A stretch of DNA of 64,000 nucleotides from Oscillospiraceae bacterium (lineage in GTDB: Bacteria; Bacillota; Clostridia; Oscillospirales; Ruminococcaceae), in contig SVMX01000003.1 of NCBI GenBank assembly GCA_015067175.1, forward strand, positions 32,457-96,456, read 5' to 3'. Numbering within the stretch: position 1 is the first letter of the stretch; every line of letters starts with the position of its first letter. Positions 9,386 to 17,159 of the stretch are shown one piece after another. Under the pieces are notes generated by a model. The model was not told where the DNA came from, searched no databases, and saw nothing but the letters and a program-made list of their open reading frames with translations. Made by a program: the position numbers and the translations under genes.

Positions 9386-9414
9386 ATTATACATCAATGC
9401 GGCGCGTTTGTCAA
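9386..9414 (-). promoter_or_regulatory. Consensus promoter of secA
   Basis: Minus strand: TTGACA (9409-9414), 17-bp spacer, TATAAT (9386-9391), about 60 bases before the secA start. Confidence 0.75.
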
Positions 9415-9514
9415 CTGCGCGAATTGAGAAACTTCTGTAAAATCGGCGCAAAATTTACCTTGCGCATATATCACACATAAGCCGCAAATGCTAATCCCGA
9501 AAGGAGCTGATACA

Positions 9515-9727
9515 ATGAACGACCGTCCGCTTATTCCCGAGGGTACCGATGAATTCAACCAGCAGGACTATATAAAAAGCGGCTCATCGAGCGACTGCAC
9601 GGGGCTGATTCCCTCTGCGCCGCTTGACGACGCGGAATTTGAAAGCTATCAGGACGTTTACAGCTTTCTGCCTCCTCCGCCCGACAGGCTCACTGAGGAG
9701 CAGCTACGTGAGGGAAAGGGATCGTAA
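9515..9727 (+). CDS. Small acidic hypothetical protein
   Basis: A 70-residue protein beginning MNDRPLIPEGTDEFNQQD. It is acidic and proline-rich near the end (FLPPPPDRLTEEQ), with one cysteine and no membrane segment. The start is ATG 9515 because AAAGGAGC lies 7 bases upstream; the frame also opens at 9488 without a site. I do not recognise a family. It stands alone between secA (divergent) and a convergent PH-domain gene. A hairpin follows the stop. Confidence 0.6.
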   Translation: MNDRPLIPEGTDEFNQQDYIKSGSSSDCTGLIPSAPLDDAEFESYQDVYSFLPPPPDRLTEEQLREGKGS

Positions 9728-9735
9728 AACAGCTT

Positions 9736-9767
9736 GCTCTGCCGTGTTGAATACGCGGCAGAGCTTT
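9736..9767 (+). terminator. Terminator after the small acidic protein gene
   Basis: Perfect 9-bp stem GCTCTGCCG / CGGCAGAGC with an 11-base loop, followed by TTTAT. Between here and 9860 there is only a further inverted repeat, GTTGAAAAC against GTTTTCAAC, downstream of the minus-strand PH-domain gene. Confidence 0.6.
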
Positions 9768-9860
9768 ATGCTTGCGAAGCACGTTGTTTTATTACAAATT
9801 GTTAAAAAGCGTGTTGAAAACGTTGAAAACATTTCGCTTTGCGCCGCGGTTTTCAACACT

Positions 9861-10202
9861 TTATAAACTTTCTGTTGAAAAGTGCGCGAATATAACAATC
9901 CCGCCCGAGGCGGTATAAACAACCGATAAAATGGTGTTTCTCCAAAAAACACATCTGAGGTGCATTACCCGCTGTATATTTTCCAGTGGCACTATCCGTC
10001 TTTTTTTAAACAGCACACCGCTGCAAAGCAATATGCTTTTGCCTTGAATACTGTAGCTGAGCGAGCGGAAATACAGCGCCCACCATAAAATGAGCGGTAT
10101 TGCCACCAAAAGCAGCCAAGCCGAGAATACCAGCGCAAGAGCTGCAGCAGAGGCAAGTATGGCGGCAGCGACTAAATAGAATGCACCGAGGCTTTTTTTC
10201 AC
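9861..10202 (-). CDS. Small membrane protein with bacterial PH (YdbT-like) domain
   Basis: The 113-residue protein has two closely spaced hydrophobic segments (about 7-45) followed by a bPH_2-type domain (about 46-113), recognisable by YSIQGKSILLCSGVLFKKRRIVPLENIQRV. Single bPH_2 proteins are common in Firmicutes, often in pairs; here there is only one. The function is unknown. It is divergent from the marR-like gene. Confidence 0.65.
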   Translation of the reverse strand: MKKSLGAFYLVAAAILASAAALALVFSAWLLLVAIPLILWWALYFRSLSYSIQGKSILLCSGVLFKKRRIVPLENIQRVMHLRCVFWRNTILSVVYTASGGIVIFAHFSTESL

Positions 10203-10293
10203 AGCTTATCACCTGATTTTCACATCTAAAATAGTATTATTTTGGCTTTGGTTGATTGTTTTTATGCAATACGCTGAATTGGGTTTTACTGTA

Positions 10294-10322
10294 TTGACAT
10301 ATTATTAACGTGGTGATAGAAT
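10294..10322 (+). promoter_or_regulatory. Promoter of the MarR/ABC operon
   Basis: TTGACA (10294-10299), 17-bp spacer, TAGAAT (10317-10322). Confidence 0.75.
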
Positions 10323-10324
10323 AA

Positions 10325-10346
10325 AACAAGGTTAGATAACCATGTT
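10325..10346. promoter_or_regulatory. Candidate MarR operator
   Basis: A 22-bp imperfect palindrome: AACA, one base, GGTTA-GA-TAACC, one base, TGTT. It begins 3 bases after the -10 box, over the likely transcription start. That is a natural place for autorepression by the MarR protein encoded next. Confidence 0.6.
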
Positions 10347-10371
10347 AAATTTATTTTTGGCAGGTGATAAT

Positions 10372-10890
10372 ATGTTTCCTATGTTTGAACTGCTAGCCAA
10401 AGAAAAGCCTGACCTTTACAAACGTCTTTCGCAGGAGCAGTACCTGCCGTTCTTCAAAAGTATGCAGAATATCTGCGGCGGCTGCTTTTCCGACAGGTCG
10501 GCGGATATGACGTCAAGCGAGATGTCGCTTTGCTATTGCGTGAAGCTTCATTCTCAGGAAAACGGCGGCGTGCTGCCAACGGTCGCAGAAACAGCGGCAA
10601 AGCTGAATGTTTCGGTGCCTGCGATATCGCGCACGCTGAAAAATCTTGAGGCAAAGGAATATATTCGGCGTGTTGCGGATAAGTCCGACAGGCGCATCGT
10701 GCATATTCTGCTGACAGAAAAGGGAGATACGCTGCTATTGGAAAACTTCCGTGCCGTATCTGAGGTAATGGACAGGGCGCTTGCGAAGTTCAGCGATGAG
10801 GAGCTTCGGCTTATGCTGGAGCTTCATGTTAAATTCACTAAAGCCGTCTCGCAGGCAGCAAGCGAGATGAATGAGACAAAACAGCATTAA
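10372..10890 (+). CDS. MarR-family transcriptional regulator
   Basis: The 172-residue protein has a winged helix-turn-helix (about 55-135). TVAETAAKLNVSVPAISRTLKNLEAKEYIRRVADKSDRRIVHILLTEKG gives the recognition helix and the wing with the typical D-x-R. MarR dimers usually bind palindromes and release on ligand binding. ATG 10372 is chosen because AGGTGAT precedes it; the earlier ATG at 10342 lies in the candidate operator. The exporter gene follows 15 bp downstream, so this regulator probably controls that exporter and itself. Confidence 0.85.
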   Translation: MFPMFELLAKEKPDLYKRLSQEQYLPFFKSMQNICGGCFSDRSADMTSSEMSLCYCVKLHSQENGGVLPTVAETAAKLNVSVPAISRTLKNLEAKEYIRRVADKSDRRIVHILLTEKGDTLLLENFRAVSEVMDRALAKFSDEELRLMLELHVKFTKAVSQAASEMNETKQH

Positions 10891-10905
10891 GAAAGGAACA
10901 ACGCG

Positions 10906-13806
10906 ATGCTTGAGATCAAAAATATAACCAAGGATTACGTTACAGGCGATGAGACCGTTCACGCGCTGCGCGATGTTACCATCAGCTTCCGCGAGAGCGA
11001 GCTTGTATCTATTCTCGGTCATTCGGGCTGCGGCAAGACAACACTGCTGAATATCATCGGCGGTCTTGACCGTTACACCTCGGGCGACCTTATCATCAAC
11101 GGAAAATCCACAACAAAATTCAAGGCTTCGGACTGGGATACATACCGCAATCACTCGGTAGGCTTCATTTTCCAGAGCTACAACCTTATTCCTCACCAGA
11201 CAGTTCTTTCAAATGTCGAGCTTGCGCTCACTTTGTCGGGCGTATCCAAGGCGGAGCGCCGTCAGCGTGCAAAGGAGGCTCTTGAAAAGGTAGGTCTCGG
11301 TGACCAGCTCAACAAAAAGCCTGGTCAGATGTCGGGCGGTCAGATGCAGCGTGTAGCTATTGCGCGTGCACTGGTAAACGACCCCGATATACTTCTTGCA
11401 GATGAGCCCACAGGTGCGCTTGATACCGAAACGAGTTTTCAGATAATGGAGCTTATCAAGGAGATAGCAAAAGACAGGCTTGTAATCATGGTAACACATA
11501 ACCCCGAGCTTGCGGAGCTTTACTCCACTCGTATAGTGCGCCTTGTTGACGGAAAGCTCACCGCCGACTCTGACCCGTTTGATGGTGAAGCTGAAAAGGT
11601 GAAGAAATCCGAGGTGCAAAAGGGCAAGAAAACATCAATGTCCTTTGGCACGGCGCTTTCACTTTCTCGCAACAACCTTATGACCAAAAAGGGACGTACT
11701 TTCCTCACATCTTTTGCGGGAAGTATCGGTATCATCGGTATTGCGCTGATACTGTCGCTGTCTAACGGCGTGCAGACCTATATTGATAATGTGGAGCGCT
11801 CCACGTTGTCGTCTTATCCTATCTCCATACAGCAGGAAACAGTCGACTACACCAGCCTTATCGGCTCAATGATGGACGTGCAGGAAAACGCAGAGAGCGA
11901 GCGCGATCCGAACCTTATCTATACAAATGATATCTCTACCGAAATGGTAAAGACGATGCTGTCTGAGATACAGACAAACAACCTTGAGGAATTCAAGTCT
12001 TATGTCGAGAGCAATCCCGACAATATACTTGACAGCATTCGCGAGATCAAATACAGCTATTCTCCCAACCTCTACATCTACGGCTATGATGTGAATGACA
12101 ATGTTATTCAGGTGAACCCCTCTACCGTTATGACGGCGATGATGGGTGACCAGATGGCTTCGCAGATGGATCAGATGACACAGAGCTACGGCTCTCTTAT
12201 GGGCGACGCGAGCAACGCTTATAACGCTTGGTCTGAGCTTCTCAGCACAGACGCACTGAAAGAGCAGTACGAGGTGCTCAGCGGTAAGCTTCCCGAAAGC
12301 TACAATGAAGTTGTTCTTATCGTAAACGAGGACAACGAGCTTTCTGATGTTACGCTTTACGCGCTCGGTCTGCGCGATCAGGAGGAGATCACAGGCATGA
12401 TGCAGAGCATCATGGCAGGTGAGACCTTTGAGCTTGAAACAGGCGACCTCACATTCACATATGATGATTTTATCGGCAGAAGCTTCCGTCTGCTGACCGC
12501 TCCCGATTTCTATCAGAAGAACGATGACGGCACATGGACCGATATGCGCGAGGATACCGAGTTTATTGAGGATAAGATGGAGTCGGCTCCCGAGATAAAG
12601 ATCGTGGGCATTATCCGCCCAAGCGGCGATTCGCTGCTGTCCACTGCAAACCAGTCGGGCGGTATCGGCTACACACACGCACTGACAGAGTTCATGATAG
12701 ACCGTGTGAACGACAGCGAGATAGTAAAGCAGCAGAAAGAAAACGAGCTTGTTGATGTGTTCACAGGCGTTGAATTCCCCGTTGAAGATCCCACAGAAAC
12801 TGCACTCGACAGAGTTACGGAGTATATTGAGGGGCTTACAGAGGAAGAAGCCGCAGCTATGCTCACTCAGATGTCGGGCATGATGGGCACAGGCGCAGCT
12901 CCCGAAGCAGGAGCAACTGAGCAGCCTGCGCAGGGCGAATCGGCAATTCCCGATGAGATAATGGCAATGCTCACTCCCGACGAGCTTATGGCGCTGCAGA
13001 GCATGACTCCCGATGAGCAGCAGATGTTCATTATGAACAAGATGGCTGAGCTTGGCATGATGCCCTCAGGCGGTGCAGCTCCCGAAGTAACCATGTCCTC
13101 TAAGGAAATGTTGCTTCAGAGCCTCTCCTCTATCCCTGAGGAGCAGCTGGAGATGTTTGAAAAGTACCTCCCAAAGACAGAGGCGACTTATGAAGGCAAC
13201 CTCACCACTCTCGGTGTTGCTGACCTTGCAAAGCCCAGCGCTATCAAGATTTACGCAAAGGATTTTGAGTCCAAGGAGAAGATAACAAACTTCATCGCCG
13301 CTTATAACGACGCAAAGAACGCCGAGGATAAGCAGGAGGACGTTATCAACTACACCGACTATGTGGGACTTATGATATCCTCCGTCAGTGATATCATTGA
13401 CGCTATTTCTTATATCCTTATCGCTTTCGTTGCGATTTCTCTGATAGTATCCTCTATCATGATAGGAATTATCACCTACATTTCCGTTCTGGAAAGAACA
13501 AAGGAGATCGGTATACTTCGTGCGATCGGAGCTTCCAAGCGCGATATCTCGCGCGTATTTAATGCCGAAACACTTATTGTTGGCTTCGCCGCAGGTGTGA
13601 TAGGTATTCTGGTTACGGTGCTACTGATAATCCCGATAAACATCATTATCGAGTATATCACAGGCATTGCGGGTATGGCAGTTCTGCCGTGGCAGGGCGC
13701 TGTGATTCTGGTTATTATCAGCATGGTGCTTACGTTTATTGCAGGTCTGTTCCCGTCGAGAATTGCCGCAAAGAAAGACCCCGTTGTGGCTCTCAGAACA
13801 GAATAA
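10906..13806 (+). CDS. MacB-type ABC exporter, fused ATPase and permease
   Basis: The 966-residue protein combines an ATPase domain (1-230; Walker A GHSGCGKTT, signature MSGGQMQRVAIARAL, Walker B ILLADEPTG, H-loop VTHN) with a FtsX/MacB permease: one membrane segment at about 265-290, a very large extracellular region (290-830), and three C-terminal membrane segments (about 835-960) with the ERTKEIGILRAIGASKRDI coupling motif. Such proteins export peptides, antibiotics or lipids or act mechanically. The extracellular part contains an unusual Met- and Ala/Pro-rich stretch (about 650-740). The MarR gene upstream suggests drug- or peptide-induced efflux. Confidence 0.85.
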   Translation: MLEIKNITKDYVTGDETVHALRDVTISFRESELVSILGHSGCGKTTLLNIIGGLDRYTSGDLIINGKSTTKFKASDWDTYRNHSVGFIFQSYNLIPHQTVLSNVELALTLSGVSKAERRQRAKEALEKVGLGDQLNKKPGQMSGGQMQRVAIARALVNDPDILLADEPTGALDTETSFQIMELIKEIAKDRLVIMVTHNPELAELYSTRIVRLVDGKLTADSDPFDGEAEKVKKSEVQKGKKTSMSFGTALSLSRNNLMTKKGRTFLTSFAGSIGIIGIALILSLSNGVQTYIDNVERSTLSSYPISIQQETVDYTSLIGSMMDVQENAESERDPNLIYTNDISTEMVKTMLSEIQTNNLEEFKSYVESNPDNILDSIREIKYSYSPNLYIYGYDVNDNVIQVNPSTVMTAMMGDQMASQMDQMTQSYGSLMGDASNAYNAWSELLSTDALKEQYEVLSGKLPESYNEVVLIVNEDNELSDVTLYALGLRDQEEITGMMQSIMAGETFELETGDLTFTYDDFIGRSFRLLTAPDFYQKNDDGTWTDMREDTEFIEDKMESAPEIKIVGIIRPSGDSLLSTANQSGGIGYTHALTEFMIDRVNDSEIVKQQKENELVDVFTGVEFPVEDPTETALDRVTEYIEGLTEEEAAAMLTQMSGMMGTGAAPEAGATEQPAQGESAIPDEIMAMLTPDELMALQSMTPDEQQMFIMNKMAELGMMPSGGAAPEVTMSSKEMLLQSLSSIPEEQLEMFEKYLPKTEATYEGNLTTLGVADLAKPSAIKIYAKDFESKEKITNFIAAYNDAKNAEDKQEDVINYTDYVGLMISSVSDIIDAISYILIAFVAISLIVSSIMIGIITYISVLERTKEIGILRAIGASKRDISRVFNAETLIVGFAAGVIGILVTVLLIIPINIIIEYITGIAGMAVLPWQGAVILVIISMVLTFIAGLFPSRIAAKKDPVVALRTE

Positions 13807-13826
13807 GTTTAATTTATACAGTAAAG

Positions 13827-13904
13827 CCGCCCTTGACATTAAGTCTTGGGCGGATTTTGCTATGATATGAAGCAGCCCCAAGGACTTTCAATGGTCGTTG
13901 GGGC
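13827..13904 (+). terminator. Two consecutive terminators after the ABC exporter
   Basis: First hairpin CCGCCC / GGGCGG (13827-13853) then ATTTTG. Second hairpin GCCCCAA...TTGGGGC (about 13875-13899) then GTTTTTGC. Both read best on the plus strand and separate this operon from the convergent transporter gene. Confidence 0.75.
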
Positions 13905-13913
13905 GTTTTTGCT

Positions 13914-15104
13914 TTAATTCACCTCAGCTTTTTTAGGCATGGGAGCGTAGCTGTTTTCAACGGTGATAACACAGAAGTGATCGGGGTGCGCAAGCTGAAC
14001 AAAGCGGCTTATCTCAGCTTTAAGCTCCTCCTCGCTCATTGAAAATTTATGCGGTACAACGCAGTCGAAAATGACGTTTGTATGAGTGGGGCCGGGAACC
14101 ATTCTGAGGTCGTGTATGGACAGGCGCTCATCTATGCGCTCTACTATCTGCGCGATCTCGTGGCGCATATCTCCCACAGCGGCGTCGGCGGTCACTATCG
14201 GGTCGAAGTGCACCACAAGATTTAATCCGCTTTGCAGAAAATCATGCTCGATATTGTCGATAACATCGTGGCTTTCAAGAACATCGCGCTCTGCCGCCAT
14301 CTCCACATGAACGCTTGCAAACATTCTGCCGGGGCCGTAATCGTGCACCATAAGGTCATGTGTGCCGAGCACTCCGTCATAGGTCATTATTTTGCGGCGG
14401 ATTTCTTCTACCATCTCCTCATCGGGAGCTTTTCCGAGCAGGGGACTCATAGCTTCGCGCACGAGGTTTACACCGCTGTATAAAATGAATGCAGCAACCA
14501 GCACGCCCATGTAGCCGTCAAGCTCCACGCTGCAAAAATGCGAAATAAGCGCTGCAGCAAGTACCACAAGCGTAGATATGGAGTCGTTGCGGCTGTCAGC
14601 GGCTGTCGCCTGAAGCGCGCCCGAGTCGATAAGCTTGCCTATCTTCAAGTTAAACAGCATGAGCCATAGCTTGATAAGGATAGAAGCGGCAAGTACGCCA
14701 ATCGTCACCCATGAAAATTCCACTGCTGTCGGAGAGATTATTTTGTCGATACTTCCGCGAAGCAGCTCAAAACCGATCATAAGCACCAGCACCGCGATAA
14801 TAAAGCCCGAAATGTATTCGTATCGCGCGTGGCCGTAGGGGTGCTCGTCGTCGGCGCTTTTTTCTGAAAGCTTAAAGCCCAGCAGGCTAATAATACTTGA
14901 AGCGGCGTCGGACAGGTTGTTTGCGGCGTCTGCTGCAACGGAAACACTGCCTGAGATAGCTCCCACAAAGAATTTTCCTGCGCACAGAATAAGATTGCAT
15001 ACTATGCCGACCCAGCCCGAAAGCTTGCCGTAGGCGGTGCGCACAGATGGCTCGCGCACATTTTTATGGTTTTTTATAAATGCTTTTATCAACAGCTTTG
15101 TCAT
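13914..15104 (-). CDS. Cation diffusion facilitator family transporter
   Basis: The 396-residue protein exports divalent metal ions (zinc, iron or manganese) by proton exchange. Six membrane segments lie at about 25-220. TM2 has DAANNLSDAASS, followed by EHPYGHARYEYISG, and TM5 has ADSRNDSIST, the usual metal-site aspartates. A long cytoplasmic domain (225-396) carries ferredoxin-like repeats, the second with a conserved His-Asp pattern (IHDLRMVPGPTHTNVIFDCV). The start is ATG 15104 after GAGGTTAAT; the open frame runs further into the next gene but without support. The metal cannot be read from sequence. Confidence 0.88.
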   Translation of the reverse strand: MTKLLIKAFIKNHKNVREPSVRTAYGKLSGWVGIVCNLILCAGKFFVGAISGSVSVAADAANNLSDAASSIISLLGFKLSEKSADDEHPYGHARYEYISGFIIAVLVLMIGFELLRGSIDKIISPTAVEFSWVTIGVLAASILIKLWLMLFNLKIGKLIDSGALQATAADSRNDSISTLVVLAAALISHFCSVELDGYMGVLVAAFILYSGVNLVREAMSPLLGKAPDEEMVEEIRRKIMTYDGVLGTHDLMVHDYGPGRMFASVHVEMAAERDVLESHDVIDNIEHDFLQSGLNLVVHFDPIVTADAAVGDMRHEIAQIVERIDERLSIHDLRMVPGPTHTNVIFDCVVPHKFSMSEEELKAEISRFVQLAHPDHFCVITVENSYAPMPKKAEVN

Positions 15105-15129
15105 GATTAACCTCGATGTCAGATGTTTT

Positions 15130-16200
15130 TTACAATGATGTGTAGTATTTTTCAAGCTCCGCGGCGACGGTGCGGATATCACGTCCTGCCTCAGCGGTTT
15201 GCTTTGCGGCTTTTTTGTTTCTGAGGTCGGCGCAGCAAAGTGCCGCGCAAGCCCAGTCCTCTGCGCTGCATTTCGGCGAAAGCGTCTGCACGCTGTCGGT
15301 GAATTTGGTTTCATGCGGCAGCTTGTCGCTTATCAGACAGTAAAGCCCAGCGCCTTGCGCCGAAACCGCAGCATACGGAAGCTCCGCTTGTCCCGATGTC
15401 ACGAGCAGACAGTCAAGCGCGCTGAAAAGGTTGTTATATTCGCAGCGCTTGTCGGCGAAAACTACTTTGCTCATACAGCCGAGCGCTATGGCGCGCGCCT
15501 GAATGTAGTCTGTGCTTTTGCTCGTGCCGTACAGCACCAGAACTGAGTTTTGGTGCTGATTAAGAAGCTGCTTGAAAATATCCATCAGAAAGGACTGGTC
15601 TTTCTGGCGATTAAGCTCACCAACGTGCCCGAATACTTTCATGCCGACGGGAATACCGAGCGCCTTTCGTGAGCGAGCGCGCTTTTCTGCAGAGAACGAA
15701 AGCGCATCGGTGTCGGCAGGGTCAGGCAGTATGCGGGCAACCTTTACGGGCGGCGCGGCTTCGTTTAGAGAGCATATGGGAATTGCACCGAAAGATTTTC
15801 GCGCGGCGTCCTCGCAGGTTGCAAGCAGATGGGTCGCAAGCTTACTTTTGACTTTTCCGCCGCGGCTGTAAAGTATCCTCACGGGAACTCCCGCTTTTTC
15901 GGCGGCTTTTAGAGAATCCCCGTCAAGCCGTCCCCCTATACACTGAACTACAGAATAACCATTGTCTTTCAGCAGCTCTGTAAGCACCTGTTTGTATCTG
16001 GATCGTTTTTTAGGCGATGGCAGCACGAATATGCGTCCGCCAAGCGCTTTTATCTCCTCGGCGGGAAGATACTCCGAGCCTTTGCATAAAAAGAAATCAA
16101 ACTGGACTTTTTCGCGGTCGATCGTGCGATAAAGCTCTGTTATCATGCGTTCATACGCGCCGTTTTTGGTCTTTCCGAGTATGTGAGCTATGCGGAGCAT
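15130..16200 (-). CDS. Glycosyltransferase family 4-like protein with altered catalytic motif
   Basis: The 356-residue GT-B fold protein starts MLRIAHILGKTKNGAYERMI. The C-terminal nucleotide-sugar domain begins with GHVGELNRQKDQSFLMDIF (about 187-206). In typical GT4 enzymes the motif E-x7-E reads EGLP....EAQAAGLP; here it reads AELPYAAVSAQGAGLY (about 281-297), so by my alignment both glutamates are replaced (Ala and Ser). The protein may be inactive, or use another residue. Surface polysaccharide synthesis would be the normal role. It has its own promoter at 16243-16271. Confidence 0.75.
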   Translation of the reverse strand: MLRIAHILGKTKNGAYERMITELYRTIDREKVQFDFFLCKGSEYLPAEEIKALGGRIFVLPSPKKRSRYKQVLTELLKDNGYSVVQCIGGRLDGDSLKAAEKAGVPVRILYSRGGKVKSKLATHLLATCEDAARKSFGAIPICSLNEAAPPVKVARILPDPADTDALSFSAEKRARSRKALGIPVGMKVFGHVGELNRQKDQSFLMDIFKQLLNQHQNSVLVLYGTSKSTDYIQARAIALGCMSKVVFADKRCEYNNLFSALDCLLVTSGQAELPYAAVSAQGAGLYCLISDKLPHETKFTDSVQTLSPKCSAEDWACAALCCADLRNKKAAKQTAEAGRDIRTVAAELEKYYTSL

Positions 16201-16242
16201 TCGGCATCTCCTTTCATGAGCGTATTTTATGGTCTGAATAAC

Positions 16243-16271
16243 ATTTTAGCAAACTTGCACTGAAAAGTCAA
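16243..16271 (-). promoter_or_regulatory. Promoter of the glycosyltransferase gene
   Basis: Minus strand: TTGACT (16266-16271), 17-bp spacer, TAAAAT (16243-16248). Confidence 0.65.
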
Positions 16272-16309
16272 TAAATATCATGCAAAGTGGGGATTTTTAG
16301 CCTTTGTGT

Positions 16310-16339
16310 GCATATTACGGAAAATTTCGGGCAAAAATA
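16310..16339 (+). promoter_or_regulatory. Candidate sigma-F/sigma-G promoter of the SpoIIQ-like gene
   Basis: GCATA (16310-16314), 15-bp spacer, GGCAAAAATA (16330-16339). This fits the forespore sigma-F type pattern (GYATA, about 15 bases, GGNNANANT). No good sigma-A promoter is seen in this gap. In Bacillus spoIIQ is transcribed by sigma-F. Confidence 0.5.
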
Positions 16340-16397
16340 CTGACACGATCCTGTATCGGGATCATTCCATACTCATGATCATGAAAGGAAAAACGCA

Positions 16398-17111
16398 ATG
16401 AAAAAGTCGAAAAAAACACTTCCCACAGGTAAGAGCATGGCGATAGCTGTTGTTCTGGGAGTGGCGGCAATAAGCGCCGCGTCGCTTGCAGCCTACAACA
16501 GCACCATGAACCGCCTTACCCCTACGCAGTCGGACAAGGACACGGAAAGCACTTGGGTGTTTGACGCGGATTCTGTCAGTGGCAGTGATGTTCCGGCAAA
16601 CAACAGCGCAGATGATGTTCCGAAGAATGATGAGGTGAAAGAGGCTGAAGCAGAGGTCTCCGCACCTGCTGAAGAGGTAAACAAGCCTGTTGTTATCGAA
16701 GCGCGCAACATCATGCCCGTAAACGGAGAGATCTCGCACCCGTTCAGCAACGGCGAGCTTGTAAAAAGCGAAACCCTCGGCGTGTGGAAAACACACGACG
16801 GCTGTGATATCCTGTGTGAGCTTGGAACGGACGTTCTTTCCATGTCCTCGGGCGTTATCAAGGAGATAGCCGAAGATCCGCTGTGGGGCGTTACCGTTAT
16901 CGTGGAGCAGGAAAACGGACTTGAGGTGCATTACTGCGGCCTTGCAAAGGAGCTTTCTGTAAAGACGGGGCAGAATGTTCAGGAGGGCGCTGTTATCGGA
17001 AAGATCTCCGATACCTGTCAGGCTGAAATACTTCAGCCGTCGCATCTGCACCTTGGTGTAAAGCAGGGCGGCAAATGGATAGATCCTATGTCAGTCATTA
17101 CGACCGAATAA
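16398..17111 (+). CDS. spoIIQ: SpoIIQ-like M23 (LytM) family membrane protein
   Basis: The 237-residue protein has one N-terminal membrane segment (about 14-33), an acidic linker (40-95) and a LytM domain (100-237). The zinc ligands appear intact: HDGCD at about 132 and HLHL at about 216. SpoIIQ sits in the forespore membrane and binds SpoIIIAH across the intermembrane space during engulfment. Topology, short length, the GVWKTHDGCDI style and the sigma-F-like promoter favour SpoIIQ over a general cell-wall endopeptidase. The ribosome site is GAAAGGAAAAACGC. It is convergent with the GH130 gene, sharing a terminator. Confidence 0.65.
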   Translation: MKKSKKTLPTGKSMAIAVVLGVAAISAASLAAYNSTMNRLTPTQSDKDTESTWVFDADSVSGSDVPANNSADDVPKNDEVKEAEAEVSAPAEEVNKPVVIEARNIMPVNGEISHPFSNGELVKSETLGVWKTHDGCDILCELGTDVLSMSSGVIKEIAEDPLWGVTVIVEQENGLEVHYCGLAKELSVKTGQNVQEGAVIGKISDTCQAEILQPSHLHLGVKQGGKWIDPMSVITTE

Positions 17112-17113
17112 AC

Positions 17114-17146
17114 AAAAAACGACCTGAGATTTCTCGGGTCGTTTTG
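17114..17146. terminator. Bidirectional terminator between spoIIQ-like and GH130 genes
   Basis: AAAACGACC / GGTCGTTTT stem with an inner GAG/CTC pair and T runs on both strands, placed between two convergent genes. Confidence 0.8.
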
Positions 17147-17159
17147 TTGTTGAAATGAA

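Noticed and set aside
9728-9860. Small RNA gene between two convergent genes
   Set aside because: It holds only a terminator hairpin and a GTTGAAAAC inverted repeat; no promoter or known RNA pattern is seen.
15105-15314. 70-residue N-terminal extension of the cation diffusion facilitator
   Set aside because: It lies inside the glycosyltransferase gene; a good ribosome site precedes the ATG at 15104.
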